A DNA stretch of 32,763 bases, taken from NCBI GenBank assembly GCA_012959865.1, contig DUCH01000130.1, positions 742 through 33,504 of the forward strand, in the 5' to 3' direction. The DNA comes from Myxococcales bacterium. Its GTDB lineage: Bacteria; Myxococcota_A; UBA9160; UBA4427. Below, piece after piece: positions 8,992 to 17,083 of the stretch. Both the position numbers and the translations under genes were made by a program. Position 1 is the stretch's first letter; each line of letters begins with the position of its first letter. The notes below the pieces were generated by a model, which was given only the letters and a program-made list of their open reading frames with translations, ran no database searches and was not told the origin of the DNA.

Positions 8992-9912
8992 TCAGTCCAT
9001 CTTTGAGATAGACCGCTTCGCGTCGCCCGCCGCCCGGACCTCCGCATTGCGTCCTTCGGGCTTGCCCACCTTTACAAAGCCCTCGCCGAAGGGCTCGTCA
9101 CGTCGATGGAGCGTTTCCTTCAGGCCGTTTTCCTTCATGCTCCGACCGTAGTCGCGCACCGCCTTGGAACGATGTGCGCGGGCGTCGTTCTCGCCGGCCA
9201 ACCGCTGGAGGGTCTGGGCCCCCATTAGTTCAAGACCAAGATTGGTGATGCGCTTGTTGGCCGCGAGCAAATCGGGATCGATCAGCCCAAAGCGATCGGC
9301 CAGGCCTTCCACCTCGTCCTCGAGCACGTCAGCCGGCACGGCCTTCATCACCAGGCCGATCTTCTCCGCGTCCGCCCCCGAAACCGAATCCCCTGTCAGT
9401 TGAAGCCGCTTCGCCCATTGCGGGCCGCAGTGGTACATCCAGAGATTGTTGGGCAGGGCGCCCATTGCGCGCGCCGCTGGGAAACCGATGCGGGCATCTT
9501 CCGCCGCGATCACGATGTCGCACGCCAGCGCGAGATCGGTCCCTCCGGCCAGACAGTTGCCGTGAACCTGGGCGATGGAGGGCTTGTGCATCTCCCAGAG
9601 CGTGCGGATACGCCGATTGCCCTGCTCGATCAGCCAGATGTCGTCGTCGTGCGCGCGACCCGTTCGATAGCCAGGCTTCTTCTTGCCGCCCAGGCGGGTG
9701 AGGTCGTAGCCCGAACAGAACGAAGCCCCCTGCCCTCGCAGGATCACGCTGTGCACCGCGCAGTCTTCGTCCGCCTCCCAGAGCGCGTTTTCGAGTTCCT
9801 CGAGGAGCAGCGGCGTCATTGCGTTGTGCGTCTTGGGACGGGCGAGCGTGATACGTGCCCGTCCGTCTTCGACTTCATAGCCGATCTCTTTGTAGCCCGT
9901 CTTGGCGTCCAT
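8992..9912 (-). CDS. Crotonase-family enoyl-CoA hydratase-like protein
   Basis: A 306-residue crotonase, longer than the usual ~260 because of a charged C-terminal extension ending KRSISKMD. It has ASFCSGYDL for the first oxyanion loop and VHGNCLAGGTDLALACDIVIA for the second, with Asp where hydratases carry Glu. GALPNNLWMYHCGPQWAKRL follows the active-site helix. The start at 9912 (MDAKTG) has AAGGAGG upstream and is preferred to 9951. It is the last gene of a five-gene leftward operon. It acts on an enoyl-CoA or related thioester, but hydratase, isomerase or hydrolase activity cannot be told from sequence. Confidence 0.88.
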   Translation of the reverse strand: MDAKTGYKEIGYEVEDGRARITLARPKTHNAMTPLLLEELENALWEADEDCAVHSVILRGQGASFCSGYDLTRLGGKKKPGYRTGRAHDDDIWLIEQGNRRIRTLWEMHKPSIAQVHGNCLAGGTDLALACDIVIAAEDARIGFPAARAMGALPNNLWMYHCGPQWAKRLQLTGDSVSGADAEKIGLVMKAVPADVLEDEVEGLADRFGLIDPDLLAANKRITNLGLELMGAQTLQRLAGENDARAHRSKAVRDYGRSMKENGLKETLHRRDEPFGEGFVKVGKPEGRNAEVRAAGDAKRSISKMD

Positions 9913-10008
9913 ACCTGCGTTGTCCTCCTTGGTTGATCGGGTCCGTGCCACCCGGAGCCCGCTCGGCAGAGCGAGGCTCTGGAGTGCGGGTTCCGTTGGT
10001 CGCGAACC

Positions 10009-11058
10009 CTAGGCGGCGCGGTCCCGGCTTCCCGAAAGCTCGGCCATCAGCTCCAGGCCCTCCGCCTGCCTGCACGAAAGCGTCAAGCCAGTCGCGCCCG
10101 ACCCCTCCCACTCTTTATAGCGCTCGCGGATGCGCTGCGGCGGTCCCACGAGCGACGACTCGTCGCAATACTCGTTCGGAACGGCTTCGATGGCCTCGCG
10201 CTTGCGGCCGGCCAGATAGAGTTCCTGGATCTTTTGCGCGGCCTCCGGGTAGCCTCGACGCACCATCATGTCGTTGTGGAAATTTTTGTTGCGATGGCCC
10301 ATGCCGCCCACGTAGAGCGCGATGCCGGCCTTCATGCGATCGAAGGCCTGCTCGATCTCGTCGGTGACAATGACGGTGACACCGGGCTGGATCTCGAAGT
10401 CCGCCAGGCCCTTCCCTCCGCCGGCTCTTCGGAAGCCCTCCTCGAGCCACGGTCGGTAGGTGTCCATCATGCCCGGGACGAAGGCCAACGGGAACCAGCC
10501 GTCGGCGATCTCCGCGGTGAGACGGACATTGCTCTCGCTGCCGGTTCCCAGCCAGATGGGGATCTTGGGGTTCATGTGAAGGATCGACTTGAGCGGCTTG
10601 CCGATCCCCATGGCCCCCTCCCCGCGATAGGGAAGCGAGATCTCCTTGCCGTCGTGGGCGACCGGCTCCTCGCGCAAGAATACTTTGCGCATGATCGAGA
10701 CGTAGTCGCGGATCCGCCAATAGGGACGGCCCCAGGGTTGGCCGTACCAGCCCTCCACGATCTGCGGGCCGCTGACCCCGAGCCCCGCAACAAAGCGGTT
10801 TCCGCCAGCGAGCGCATCGATGGTGGCTGCCTGCATGGCCGCCATGGCGGGCGTGCGCCCGGCCAACTGCATGATCGACGTGCCGAGCCGAATCCGTTTG
10901 GTCACGGCCGCCAGGTACGCGAGTGGCGAGGTCGCATCGGAGCCATAGGCCTCGGCCGTCCAGACCGAGTCGAAGCCCAGACTCTCCGCGCGTTGTACCA
11001 ACTCCACCGGCAGCTTCATCTCCGCCCCGGAGTATCCGAGCATCAATCCGAGCTTCAT
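10009..11058 (-). CDS. LLM-class F420-type oxidoreductase, Rv3520c family
   Basis: A 349-residue luciferase-like TIM-barrel protein. MKLGLMLGYSGAE, AESLGFDSVWTAEAYGSDA, TKRIRLGTSIMQLAGRTPAM and VSGPQIVEGWYGQPWGRP follow the Rv3520c-type probable F420-dependent oxidoreductases of mycobacteria. The start at 11058 has GGAGGGAAG directly upstream. It lies 38 bases after the crotonase upstream and about 96 bases before the next one. These enzymes transfer hydride to or from coenzyme F420; in mycobacteria several belong to lipid and steroid loci. Its presence predicts F420 synthesis elsewhere in the genome. FMN use cannot be excluded. Confidence 0.9.
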   Translation of the reverse strand: MKLGLMLGYSGAEMKLPVELVQRAESLGFDSVWTAEAYGSDATSPLAYLAAVTKRIRLGTSIMQLAGRTPAMAAMQAATIDALAGGNRFVAGLGVSGPQIVEGWYGQPWGRPYWRIRDYVSIMRKVFLREEPVAHDGKEISLPYRGEGAMGIGKPLKSILHMNPKIPIWLGTGSESNVRLTAEIADGWFPLAFVPGMMDTYRPWLEEGFRRAGGGKGLADFEIQPGVTVIVTDEIEQAFDRMKAGIALYVGGMGHRNKNFHNDMMVRRGYPEAAQKIQELYLAGRKREAIEAVPNEYCDESSLVGPPQRIRERYKEWEGSGATGLTLSCRQAEGLELMAELSGSRDRAA

Positions 11059-11096
11059 CTTCCCTCCACGATTTCCGAAACGGTGTCCGGCTGATT

Positions 11097-11930
11097 CTAG
11101 TCTTCCGGCCAATCCGGCAGGTCAGCGCTGGCGCTGAGCTTCCATTCGGGCGGCCGCCGTTCCAGAAAGGAGCGCACGCCCTCGGCGGCATCGGGCTGCT
11201 TGCCCGCCCACGCCAGCAGCTGCTTTTCCTTCACCATCGTCTCGCGCGGAGTTTCAATGACGCCCTCCCAGAGCAGGCGCTTCGCGATGGCCACCGAAGC
11301 CGGCGCGGCATTTTTCGCAATGTCGCGCGCCCAATCTCGTGCTCGTGGGACCACTTCCTCGCTCGCCATGACCTCGGAGGCGAGTCCCAGCGCTGCGGCC
11401 TCCTCGCCCTTGAAGGTGCGGCCGCTGAGCAAGAGGTCGGCGGCGCGCGAAAAGCCGACGACCCGGGGAAGAATCGAATGCGAGCCAAGCTCGGGAATAA
11501 TTCCGCGACGCACAAATGAGAATGCCAGCTTGGCTTCCCGGGCCACGAAGCGCAGATCGCACTGCAACGCGAGCGTAAGCCCCACCCCGACGGCGTGGCC
11601 GTGGATGGCCGCGACCACCGGCTTTCGCACCTGCCAGGCCGCGAGCCTGCGGCCCCCACTCTTGGGCTCGGCGGCACGACGGGCGCCGTCGACATCGTCG
11701 AAAGTCTTCTCGCCCCCACCCATATCCGCTCCGACGCAGAAGGCCTTTCCGGCACCGGTGAGAATCACGGCGCGAATCTCGTCCTCCTCGTCACAGCGCG
11801 CGTAGGCCTGCTCGAGTTCTGCGCCGAGTCCAAAGTGGAATGCATTCAAACGCTCTGGACGATTGAGGGTGATCGTGGCGACACCGCCTTCGACCGAGAA
11901 CAGGATGTGCTTGTATGCGCGTTCTGCCAT
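11097..11930 (-). CDS. Enoyl-CoA hydratase/isomerase family protein
   Basis: A 277-residue crotonase. It shows TLNRPERLNAF, the oxyanion loop AFCVGADMGG and HGHAVGVGLTLALQCDLRFVA. FSFVRRGIIPELGSHSILPR keeps an acidic residue (PEL) at the second catalytic position. The first Glu of classical hydratases is replaced (GVGLTLA). The C-terminus ERRPPEW is common among acyl-CoA crotonases of this sort. It sits 49 bases downstream of the P450 and 38 bases upstream of the F420-type oxidoreductase in the same leftward operon. Confidence 0.88.
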   Translation of the reverse strand: MAERAYKHILFSVEGGVATITLNRPERLNAFHFGLGAELEQAYARCDEEDEIRAVILTGAGKAFCVGADMGGGEKTFDDVDGARRAAEPKSGGRRLAAWQVRKPVVAAIHGHAVGVGLTLALQCDLRFVAREAKLAFSFVRRGIIPELGSHSILPRVVGFSRAADLLLSGRTFKGEEAAALGLASEVMASEEVVPRARDWARDIAKNAAPASVAIAKRLLWEGVIETPRETMVKEKQLLAWAGKQPDAAEGVRSFLERRPPEWKLSASADLPDWPED

Positions 11931-11958
11931 CAGGGCTCTTTCGTCAAAGGTTGATCAC

Positions 11959-11982
11959 CCAAGTTCTACCGTCCAAGTTCTA
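11959..11982. repeat. Short direct repeat over the P450 stop
   Basis: CCAAGTTCTA occurs at 11959-11968 and again at 11973-11982, a 14-base period. The second copy contains the reverse complement of the P450 stop codon (11980-11982). It looks like a small tandem duplication in the intergenic spacer. Confidence 0.6.
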
Positions 11983-13242
11983 TGCGACCTCGCTCAGTCG
12001 ATAGCGAATGGGGAGCTTTTTCAAGCCTACGACGAAGCTGGACGCGATCTGGACTGGATCACCCGCGAGCTCCAAAGTGTCGATCCGGCCGATCAGCTCG
12101 CGCAGCAATGCGCGCTGGGACTGGCGGGCCAGGTGGGTGCCGAGGCAGAAGTGCTCGCCGATCCCAAAGGCGAGGTGCGGGTTCGGATCGCGGTCGATGC
12201 GGAAGGTGTAGGGATCCTCGAAGACTTGTTCGTCGCGATTCGCCGAGGCATAGAAGAGCACGAGGTTGTCGCCTTTGCGGAGCTTCTGCCCGCGGAACTC
12301 GAGATCCTCCGCCACGACTCGCTTCATATAATTGACAGGTGAGGTCCAGCGCACGATCTCCTCCACCGCGCTCGGCACCAGGTCGGGGTTCCTCTTCAGC
12401 TTCTCGTATTCGGCGGGATGCTCGGCCAGCGCACGGATGCCGCCGGCCAGCGCGTTCTTCGTGGTGTCGTGTCCGGCAGTGAAGGTGATCAAGTAGTAGC
12501 CGAGGGTTTCCATGATTCCCAGCGGCTCGCCATTCACCTTGCCATTGGCAAGCAGGCTCGCCAGATCGTCCGTCGGATTCGCTCGGCGATCTTCGATAAT
12601 CGCACTGAAGAGCTGAAAGAACTCCATCGCCAGAGCCTGGACCGCCTGGCTTCTGTCCTCGCCCTCGCGCTGCAGGTCGGGATCGTCTGAGCCGAAGAGT
12701 TCGTTGGTGAGCCGCAGAAGCTGGGGTTCCTTCTCACGAGGCACCCCGAGAATGGTGGACAGGACACGAAGCGGATGCGCGGCCGCGACTTCACTGGCGA
12801 ATTCGCACTCGCCCTCGCCGCCGCTGGCACGCTGGACAAGCGTGTCTACCAGTGTGCGCGCGCTCTCCTCGACAATCGGGGCCACGCTGTCTATGGCGCG
12901 CGGCGTGAACCAGGAGGCGGCAACCTTGCGATAGTCGCGATGCTCTGGCGGATCCATCCCGATGATGACACGCATCTGGCCGATTCCCTGGTCGGCCTGG
13001 ATGATCTCTTTCTGCGTCGTACTCTCAAGCACGATGCCGAAACCATTGAGAAAGCGATCGGGCTGCTTCGAGATCTCACAGATCTGGTCGTGGCGGACAA
13101 CGGGATAGAAGGCGTCGAAGCCTTCGGGCTTGCAGTGGTGCAGCCAATCCAGCTTTCGCAACTCGCGCCAATGATCATGCGGAACGCCGTGCGCTCCATA
13201 GGCCTTTGGCGCGATCAGCTCGAATCCGTCGATGTCGGTCAT
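11980..13242 (-). CDS. Cytochrome P450 monooxygenase
   Basis: A 420-residue P450, clearly related to the one at 7714. Motifs are TAGHDTTKN (I helix), EEIVRW (ExxR), TSPVNYMKRVV, and the haem loop FGIGEHFCLGTHLAR, ending GLKKLPIRYRL. The N-terminus MTDIDGFELIAPKAYGAHG is complete, with GGGAGCAG upstream. It is 29 bases after the paralogous amidohydrolase. The same pair of families is adjacent at the left end (1399-2656 and 82-1266), but in the opposite gene order. It probably hydroxylates the pathway substrate or an intermediate. Confidence 0.92.
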   Translation of the reverse strand: MTDIDGFELIAPKAYGAHGVPHDHWRELRKLDWLHHCKPEGFDAFYPVVRHDQICEISKQPDRFLNGFGIVLESTTQKEIIQADQGIGQMRVIIGMDPPEHRDYRKVAASWFTPRAIDSVAPIVEESARTLVDTLVQRASGGEGECEFASEVAAAHPLRVLSTILGVPREKEPQLLRLTNELFGSDDPDLQREGEDRSQAVQALAMEFFQLFSAIIEDRRANPTDDLASLLANGKVNGEPLGIMETLGYYLITFTAGHDTTKNALAGGIRALAEHPAEYEKLKRNPDLVPSAVEEIVRWTSPVNYMKRVVAEDLEFRGQKLRKGDNLVLFYASANRDEQVFEDPYTFRIDRDPNPHLAFGIGEHFCLGTHLARQSQRALLRELIGRIDTLELAGDPVQIASSFVVGLKKLPIRYRLSEVA

Positions 13243-13271
13243 TCACTCTGCTCCCGAAGCATCCTGGCCAC

Positions 13272-14453
13272 TCAGATGGGGCGACGCTCGTTCAGCCCCA
13301 CTGCGTTTCGATAGAGAATACTTTCCTGGTCGGCGACCGAAATTCCCTCCAGCTCCCCAAGAATGTCTCGCGGGTTCTCCAAGCCCTCCATATGGGGCCA
13401 GTCCGAGCCGAGGATCACCCGGTCGGCGCCCATGTGTGCGACCACCTCACCGATGTCGTCTTCCCAGAAGGGGTTGATGAAGACGTGCTGCCGAAAGATG
13501 TCGACGGGATTTTCCTTGAAGTAGCCTCGGACACGATCCTTGGTGCGGTCGAGGCCACGTAGCAAGTCGCCGAGAAACTCCGCGCCGTTTTCCACCGAAG
13601 CGACGCGCAGGTTGGGAAAGCGTTCGAAGAGCCGATCGAAGATCAAGCTAGCCAGAAAGTCGTTGATGTTTCGGGAGCGATGGAAGTTGGTCACGCTCGG
13701 CCTCGGACCGAGGGCGAGGACGTCGATGCTCCGCGTGTCGTAGCCGTTACTGTCGTGGCGTGTGGCGCCGATGTGGGTGACGACCGTGATGCCGGCCTCG
13801 TTCACCCGCGCCCAGAAGGGATCGAAGTCTTTGTGGCCAGGGTTGCGCGGCCCGTTTCGCGTGAACACGGCACTGGGCCGCATCACCACGATGCGCGCGT
13901 CCCGCGCAAGGGCCCACTCGAGTTGCTCACACGCCCAGTCGACATCAGCCAGCGTGATGTAGGGCGACGTAAAGATGCGGTCCTTGTAGGTGAGCCCCCA
14001 GTCCTCTTCGAGCCATTGATTGAAGGCGCCGAACGTGGTGCACAGCGCGTCGACGTCTTTCTTGAGCGGCTCCTCGTAGAGCACACCCAGGGTGGGGAAC
14101 AACCAAGCGCCGGCCAGGCCCTGCGCATCCATACGCGCGATCCGCTCATCGCGGTCCATGTACTCGGGCGGCATCGGCTCGAGCGAAGAGCGGATCAGCT
14201 CGGCGGTGGTCACGCCGCGCGGGTTGCCGCTAAAGTACTCGCGCAAAACACCGGGCTTGGAGATGGGATTGAAGGTCGGGTTCCCGGAGCGATCGATCCT
14301 ACCGCCAACGACCTGGTACTTGCGCCCGCCCTCTAGTTCGATCCATTCCACGCAACGGGAGCGCATTCGTTTCGGCACGTGGCGGGTAAATGCGTCGTGC
14401 GCTTCGTAATAGTGGTTGTCGGCGTCGAAGATTTCGCCTTGGTAGTGGGCCAC
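13272..14453 (-). CDS. Amidohydrolase family 2 protein, paralogue of 82-1266
   Basis: A 393-residue protein matching the first amidohydrolase along its length: FDADNHYYEAHDAF, GNPTFNPISKPGVLREYF, PPEYMDRDERIARM, EDWGLTYKDRIFTSPYITL, GSDWPHMEG and the ending NERRPI. The start is a GTG at 14453 (reading VAHYQG) with GGAGGA six bases upstream. The longer ATG-initiated reading from 14750 runs into the divergent ligase gene and is not credible. It is first in the operon amidohydrolase, P450, crotonase, F420-type oxidoreductase, crotonase. The duplicated amidohydrolase/P450 pair may handle two steps or two substrates of one pathway. Confidence 0.9.
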   Translation of the reverse strand: MAHYQGEIFDADNHYYEAHDAFTRHVPKRMRSRCVEWIELEGGRKYQVVGGRIDRSGNPTFNPISKPGVLREYFSGNPRGVTTAELIRSSLEPMPPEYMDRDERIARMDAQGLAGAWLFPTLGVLYEEPLKKDVDALCTTFGAFNQWLEEDWGLTYKDRIFTSPYITLADVDWACEQLEWALARDARIVVMRPSAVFTRNGPRNPGHKDFDPFWARVNEAGITVVTHIGATRHDSNGYDTRSIDVLALGPRPSVTNFHRSRNINDFLASLIFDRLFERFPNLRVASVENGAEFLGDLLRGLDRTKDRVRGYFKENPVDIFRQHVFINPFWEDDIGEVVAHMGADRVILGSDWPHMEGLENPRDILGELEGISVADQESILYRNAVGLNERRPI

Positions 14454-14518
14454 GGCTGCTCCTCCCACATTCGGCCGATACGGCACGGACACGGAACTCT
14501 CGATTATTTGCGATGGCT

Positions 14519-14538
14519 TAATTAGTATCATAGTTTTG
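14519..14538. promoter_or_regulatory. Candidate operator/promoter site B
   Basis: TAATTAGTATCATAGTTTTG, 18/20 identical to the site at 3450-3469. It lies between the divergent amidohydrolase (start 14453) and acyl-CoA ligase (start 14574). As with site A, the minus strand reads TATGAT at its centre. Recurrence in two separate divergent promoters argues for a shared regulator, most simply the GntR protein at 2670. Confidence 0.55.
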
Positions 14539-14573
14539 GAGTCCTGCCACATGATCGACGGAGCAGAACGCGC

Positions 14574-16170
14574 ATGTATCCCGGACTCCACGCCCAGAAC
14601 ACACCGGACAAGGCCGCCGCCATTCACGCCCGAACAGGCGAGGTGCTGACCTATGCCGACCTCGACGCCCGTTCCAACCGGCTGGCACAGCTCCTCTGGT
14701 CCGAGGGCTTGCGCCCCGGCGACCATGTCGCGGTCTTCCTCGAAAACCATCTCCGCTACTTCGAGGTCGCGTGGGCGGCGTTTCGATCCGGGCTTTATCT
14801 CACCACCGTCAACCGCTATCTGACCGGGCCCGAAGCCGCGTACATCGTGGACGATTGCGGAGCGCAGGTGCTGGTTTCCTCACGCGCCGTACACGCGGTC
14901 GCGTCGGAAATCCCCAAGCAGGCAAAGGGCTGCAGGCGATTCCTGGTGGTCGACGGCGCACCAAAGGGAGCCTCGAGCCGATTCGAGAGCTTCGAACAGG
15001 CGGTCAATGCCTACCCGGCAGAGCCACTCCCAGAGGAGCCGCTCGGCGAGTTCATGCTCTACAGCTCGGGAACCACCGGGCGACCGAAGGGGATCGCCCA
15101 TGCTCTCTCGGGTCGGCCGGTTTCGAGGGGGCTTGCAATGGCTGTCACTCTGAAACGCCTCTTTCGCGTAGACGCGGACTCGGTGTACCTCTCACCCGCC
15201 CCGATGTACCACTCGGCCCCCATCGGCTTCAGCACGGCGGTCCAGTCCCTCGGCGGCACAGTCGTGATGATGGACCACTTCGACGCTCTCGACGCGTTGC
15301 GGGCTCTCGAAAAGTACGCGGCCACCCACAGCCAGTGGGTTCCCACCATGTTTTCGCGCATGCTCAAGCTTCCAGAGCAAGAGCGCACCGGCTTCGATCT
15401 TTCTGCACACCGCGTGGCGATCCACGCTGCCGCCCCGTGTCCGCAGAAGGTGAAGGAAGAGATGTTCGCCTGGTGGGGCCCGATCCTGCACGAGTACTAC
15501 GGGGGAACCGAGTCCAATGGCTTGACCTATGTGGGCCCGGAGGCTTGGCTCGCCCACCCCGGGACCGTGGGCCGCGCCGTGATGGGCAAGCTCCACATCT
15601 GCAACGAGGATGGTGCGGAGCTTCCGAACGGAGAGGCCGGCCTCGTGTACTTCGAGCGAAAGCGGGTGCCGTTTTCCTATCACAAGGACCCGGAAAAGAC
15701 GCGGAGTGCGCAGCATCCGATGCATCCCACTTGGACCGCTCTTGGCGACATCGGCTACGTCGACGACGAGGGCTACCTCTACCTGACTGATCGGGCTTCG
15801 TTCATGATTATCTCTGGAGGCGTCAACATCTATCCGCAGGAGATCGGACGTTATGCCAGAACCCAGCTTGTATGTCCTATCCCCCGAGCTCATCATGCAC
15901 CCCAAGGTGGACGACGTCGCCGTGATCGGCGTACCGAACTCCGAGTTCGGAGAAGAGGTGAAGGCGGTCGTCCAGCCAATCGCGGGCGTGGACGCCGACT
16001 CTGCGTTGGCCGATGAGTTGATCGCGTTTGCGCGAGAGCGCCTGGCCCCTTACAAGTGTCCGCGCTCCATCGACTTCGAGCCCGAACTCCCTCGTCTGCC
16101 CACAGGCAAGCTCTACAAGCGCCTGCTCAAGGATCGCTACTGGGGCGAAAAGAACAGCCGGATCGTCTGA
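14574..16170 (+). pseudogene. Acyl-CoA ligase (FadD-like), disrupted by a repeat fragment
   Basis: AMP-forming acyl-CoA synthetase. The N-terminal frame carries the ATP loop LYSSGTTGRPKGI (~residues 161-173), YGGTESNG (~307) and LTDRASFMIISGGVNIYPQEI (~400-422). It then reads nonsense. The correct frame resumes at ELIMHPKVDDVAVIGVPN (from 15886) and ends with the catalytic Lys region RLPTGKLYKRLL. Between lie 40 bases, of which ~34 are extra relative to the common family sequence (QEIENELIMHPKV). They match the last half of the head-tail element. The span is 3n+1, as expected. The ligase would activate a carboxylic acid for the fused dehydrogenase. Unless frameshifting rescues it, the product lacks the C-terminal lid domain and is probably inactive. 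Confidence 0.9.
15845..15884 (+). repeat. Head-tail element copy 2, tail half inside the ligase gene
   Basis: Starts CGGACGTTATGCCAGAACCC and ends GTCCTATCCCC. It matches the 3' half of the element at 21821 (which shares GAACCCAGCTTG) with very few differences. The head half is absent. This is the only copy found inside an otherwise recognisable coding region, and it causes the frame change there. Confidence 0.85.
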
Positions 16171-16219
16171 TTCAAAACGGGATGGACGAGCCAAGAGCCC
16201 ATCCCGAGCAACCCGAAAC

Positions 16220-16303
16220 ATGGACGGGACAGCCCACTTGAAAGAAATTGACGCACGAGGCATGACCTTCCAGGCACCCGTCACGGACCCGGTAGGAATT
16301 TAA
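16220..16303 (+). pseudogene. Truncated gene start, possibly alpha/beta hydrolase
   Basis: An ATG at 16220 opens a frame reading MDGTAHLKEIDARGMTFQA. After this it enters the palindromic repeat at 16277 and meets a TAA at 16301. The segment resembles the first strand of alpha/beta-hydrolase-fold proteins (a short leader, then a GMTF-like strand). It is too short to be sure. The rest of the gene is missing, and the next gene is on the opposite strand. Confidence 0.35.
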
Positions 16304-16357
16304 GATGACGTCCGGGTATGGATGTTATGTTGAACCGCTAAGGGGAGCCGTGACGGG
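16277..16357. repeat. Head-tail element copy 3, fully palindromic variant
   Basis: The ends are a perfect 10-bp inverted repeat, CCCGTCACGG at 16277 and CCGTGACGGG at 16348-16357. The inside is two diverged heads facing each other: ~17 of 27 further positions pair across the centre GGGTA. Both strands therefore read as an element head (TTTAAGATGACGTCC one way, TTCAACATAACATCC the other). It has no tail. It lies between the truncated hydrolase start and the end of the leftward glutathione transferase, and could fold into a long hairpin. Confidence 0.75.
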
Positions 16358-16366
16358 ACCCCGGCG

Positions 16367-16972
16367 TCACAAGAGGAGGGCTTCTCGGACCGCTTCGCGC
16401 TTCACCAGCCGATCGAGCCAACCCTGCACCTTGGGCCGCGCCTCGATCTCTTCCTCCAATCCCAGTCGACTCGCAGACAGAATCAACGGCGCGTAGCAGA
16501 TGTCGGCCATCGAGTAGCTACCCACAAGCCACTCGCCATCGCCGAGCTGCCCTCCGATGACGTCAAGGTGTCGAGTTAAACCAAGACGCCCTTCCGCTAC
16601 CGACTCCTCGTTCCACGGCGGCGCCTGCGCCCCGAGCTTCAGGGCCAGCCAAGCCTTCCAATGCGCGTACCAGTAGTCCGTGCTCCAACCCATCAGCTTG
16701 CGCATCGTCGCCCGCGCCTCGACGTCCGCGGGACTCAGAGCTGGCTTGGGGAACTTCTCTTCGAGGTACTCCAGGATCGCCATCGACTCGGCCATGACGA
16801 AGCCTTCGTCATCCAGAACCGGGATCTGCGCAAAGGGGTTGAGCTCCAGGAACTCCTCCGAAGCGCCTCCGACCAGGTCGGTCACCACCTCTTCATAGAC
16901 GAGTCCCTTCTCGTGAAGGGCGATCTTCACGCGAAAGGGGAATAGAGAGACAGGGTGGGTGTAGAGCTTCAT
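16367..16972 (-). CDS. Glutathione S-transferase family protein
   Basis: A 201-residue soluble GST. Residues 1-~80 form the thioredoxin-like domain (MKLYTHPVSLFPFRVKIALH, NPFAQIPVLDDEGFVMAES with the cis-Pro and the ES glutathione-binding pair). The rest is the helical C-terminal domain, with YSMADICYAPLI. The start at 16972 is where the family begins; a longer frame to 17041 only translates repeat copy 4. No strong ribosome site is visible. It probably conjugates or reduces an electrophilic substrate or intermediate. Confidence 0.9.
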   Translation of the reverse strand: MKLYTHPVSLFPFRVKIALHEKGLVYEEVVTDLVGGASEEFLELNPFAQIPVLDDEGFVMAESMAILEYLEEKFPKPALSPADVEARATMRKLMGWSTDYWYAHWKAWLALKLGAQAPPWNEESVAEGRLGLTRHLDVIGGQLGDGEWLVGSYSMADICYAPLILSASRLGLEEEIEARPKVQGWLDRLVKREAVREALLL

Positions 16973-16994
16973 GTTCCGGCTTCGATAGTAGCGA

Positions 16995-17083
16995 CCCGCC
17001 CATGACGGGGCTCCCTTAGGGGCTCGACTTAACGCCCGCACCCTGACGCCCTGCCAGAAGCCGGCTTGAATGGCCTATCCCCA
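16995..17083 (+). repeat. Head-tail element copy 4, diverged
   Basis: Recognisable by CATGACGGGGCTCCCTTAGG, TTAACGCCC, TGCCAGAAGCCGGCTTGAAT and GGCCTATCCCC in the correct order and spacing. It carries roughly twenty substitutions but little or no length change relative to the copy at 18607. It sits just upstream of the leftward GST gene. Confidence 0.8.
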
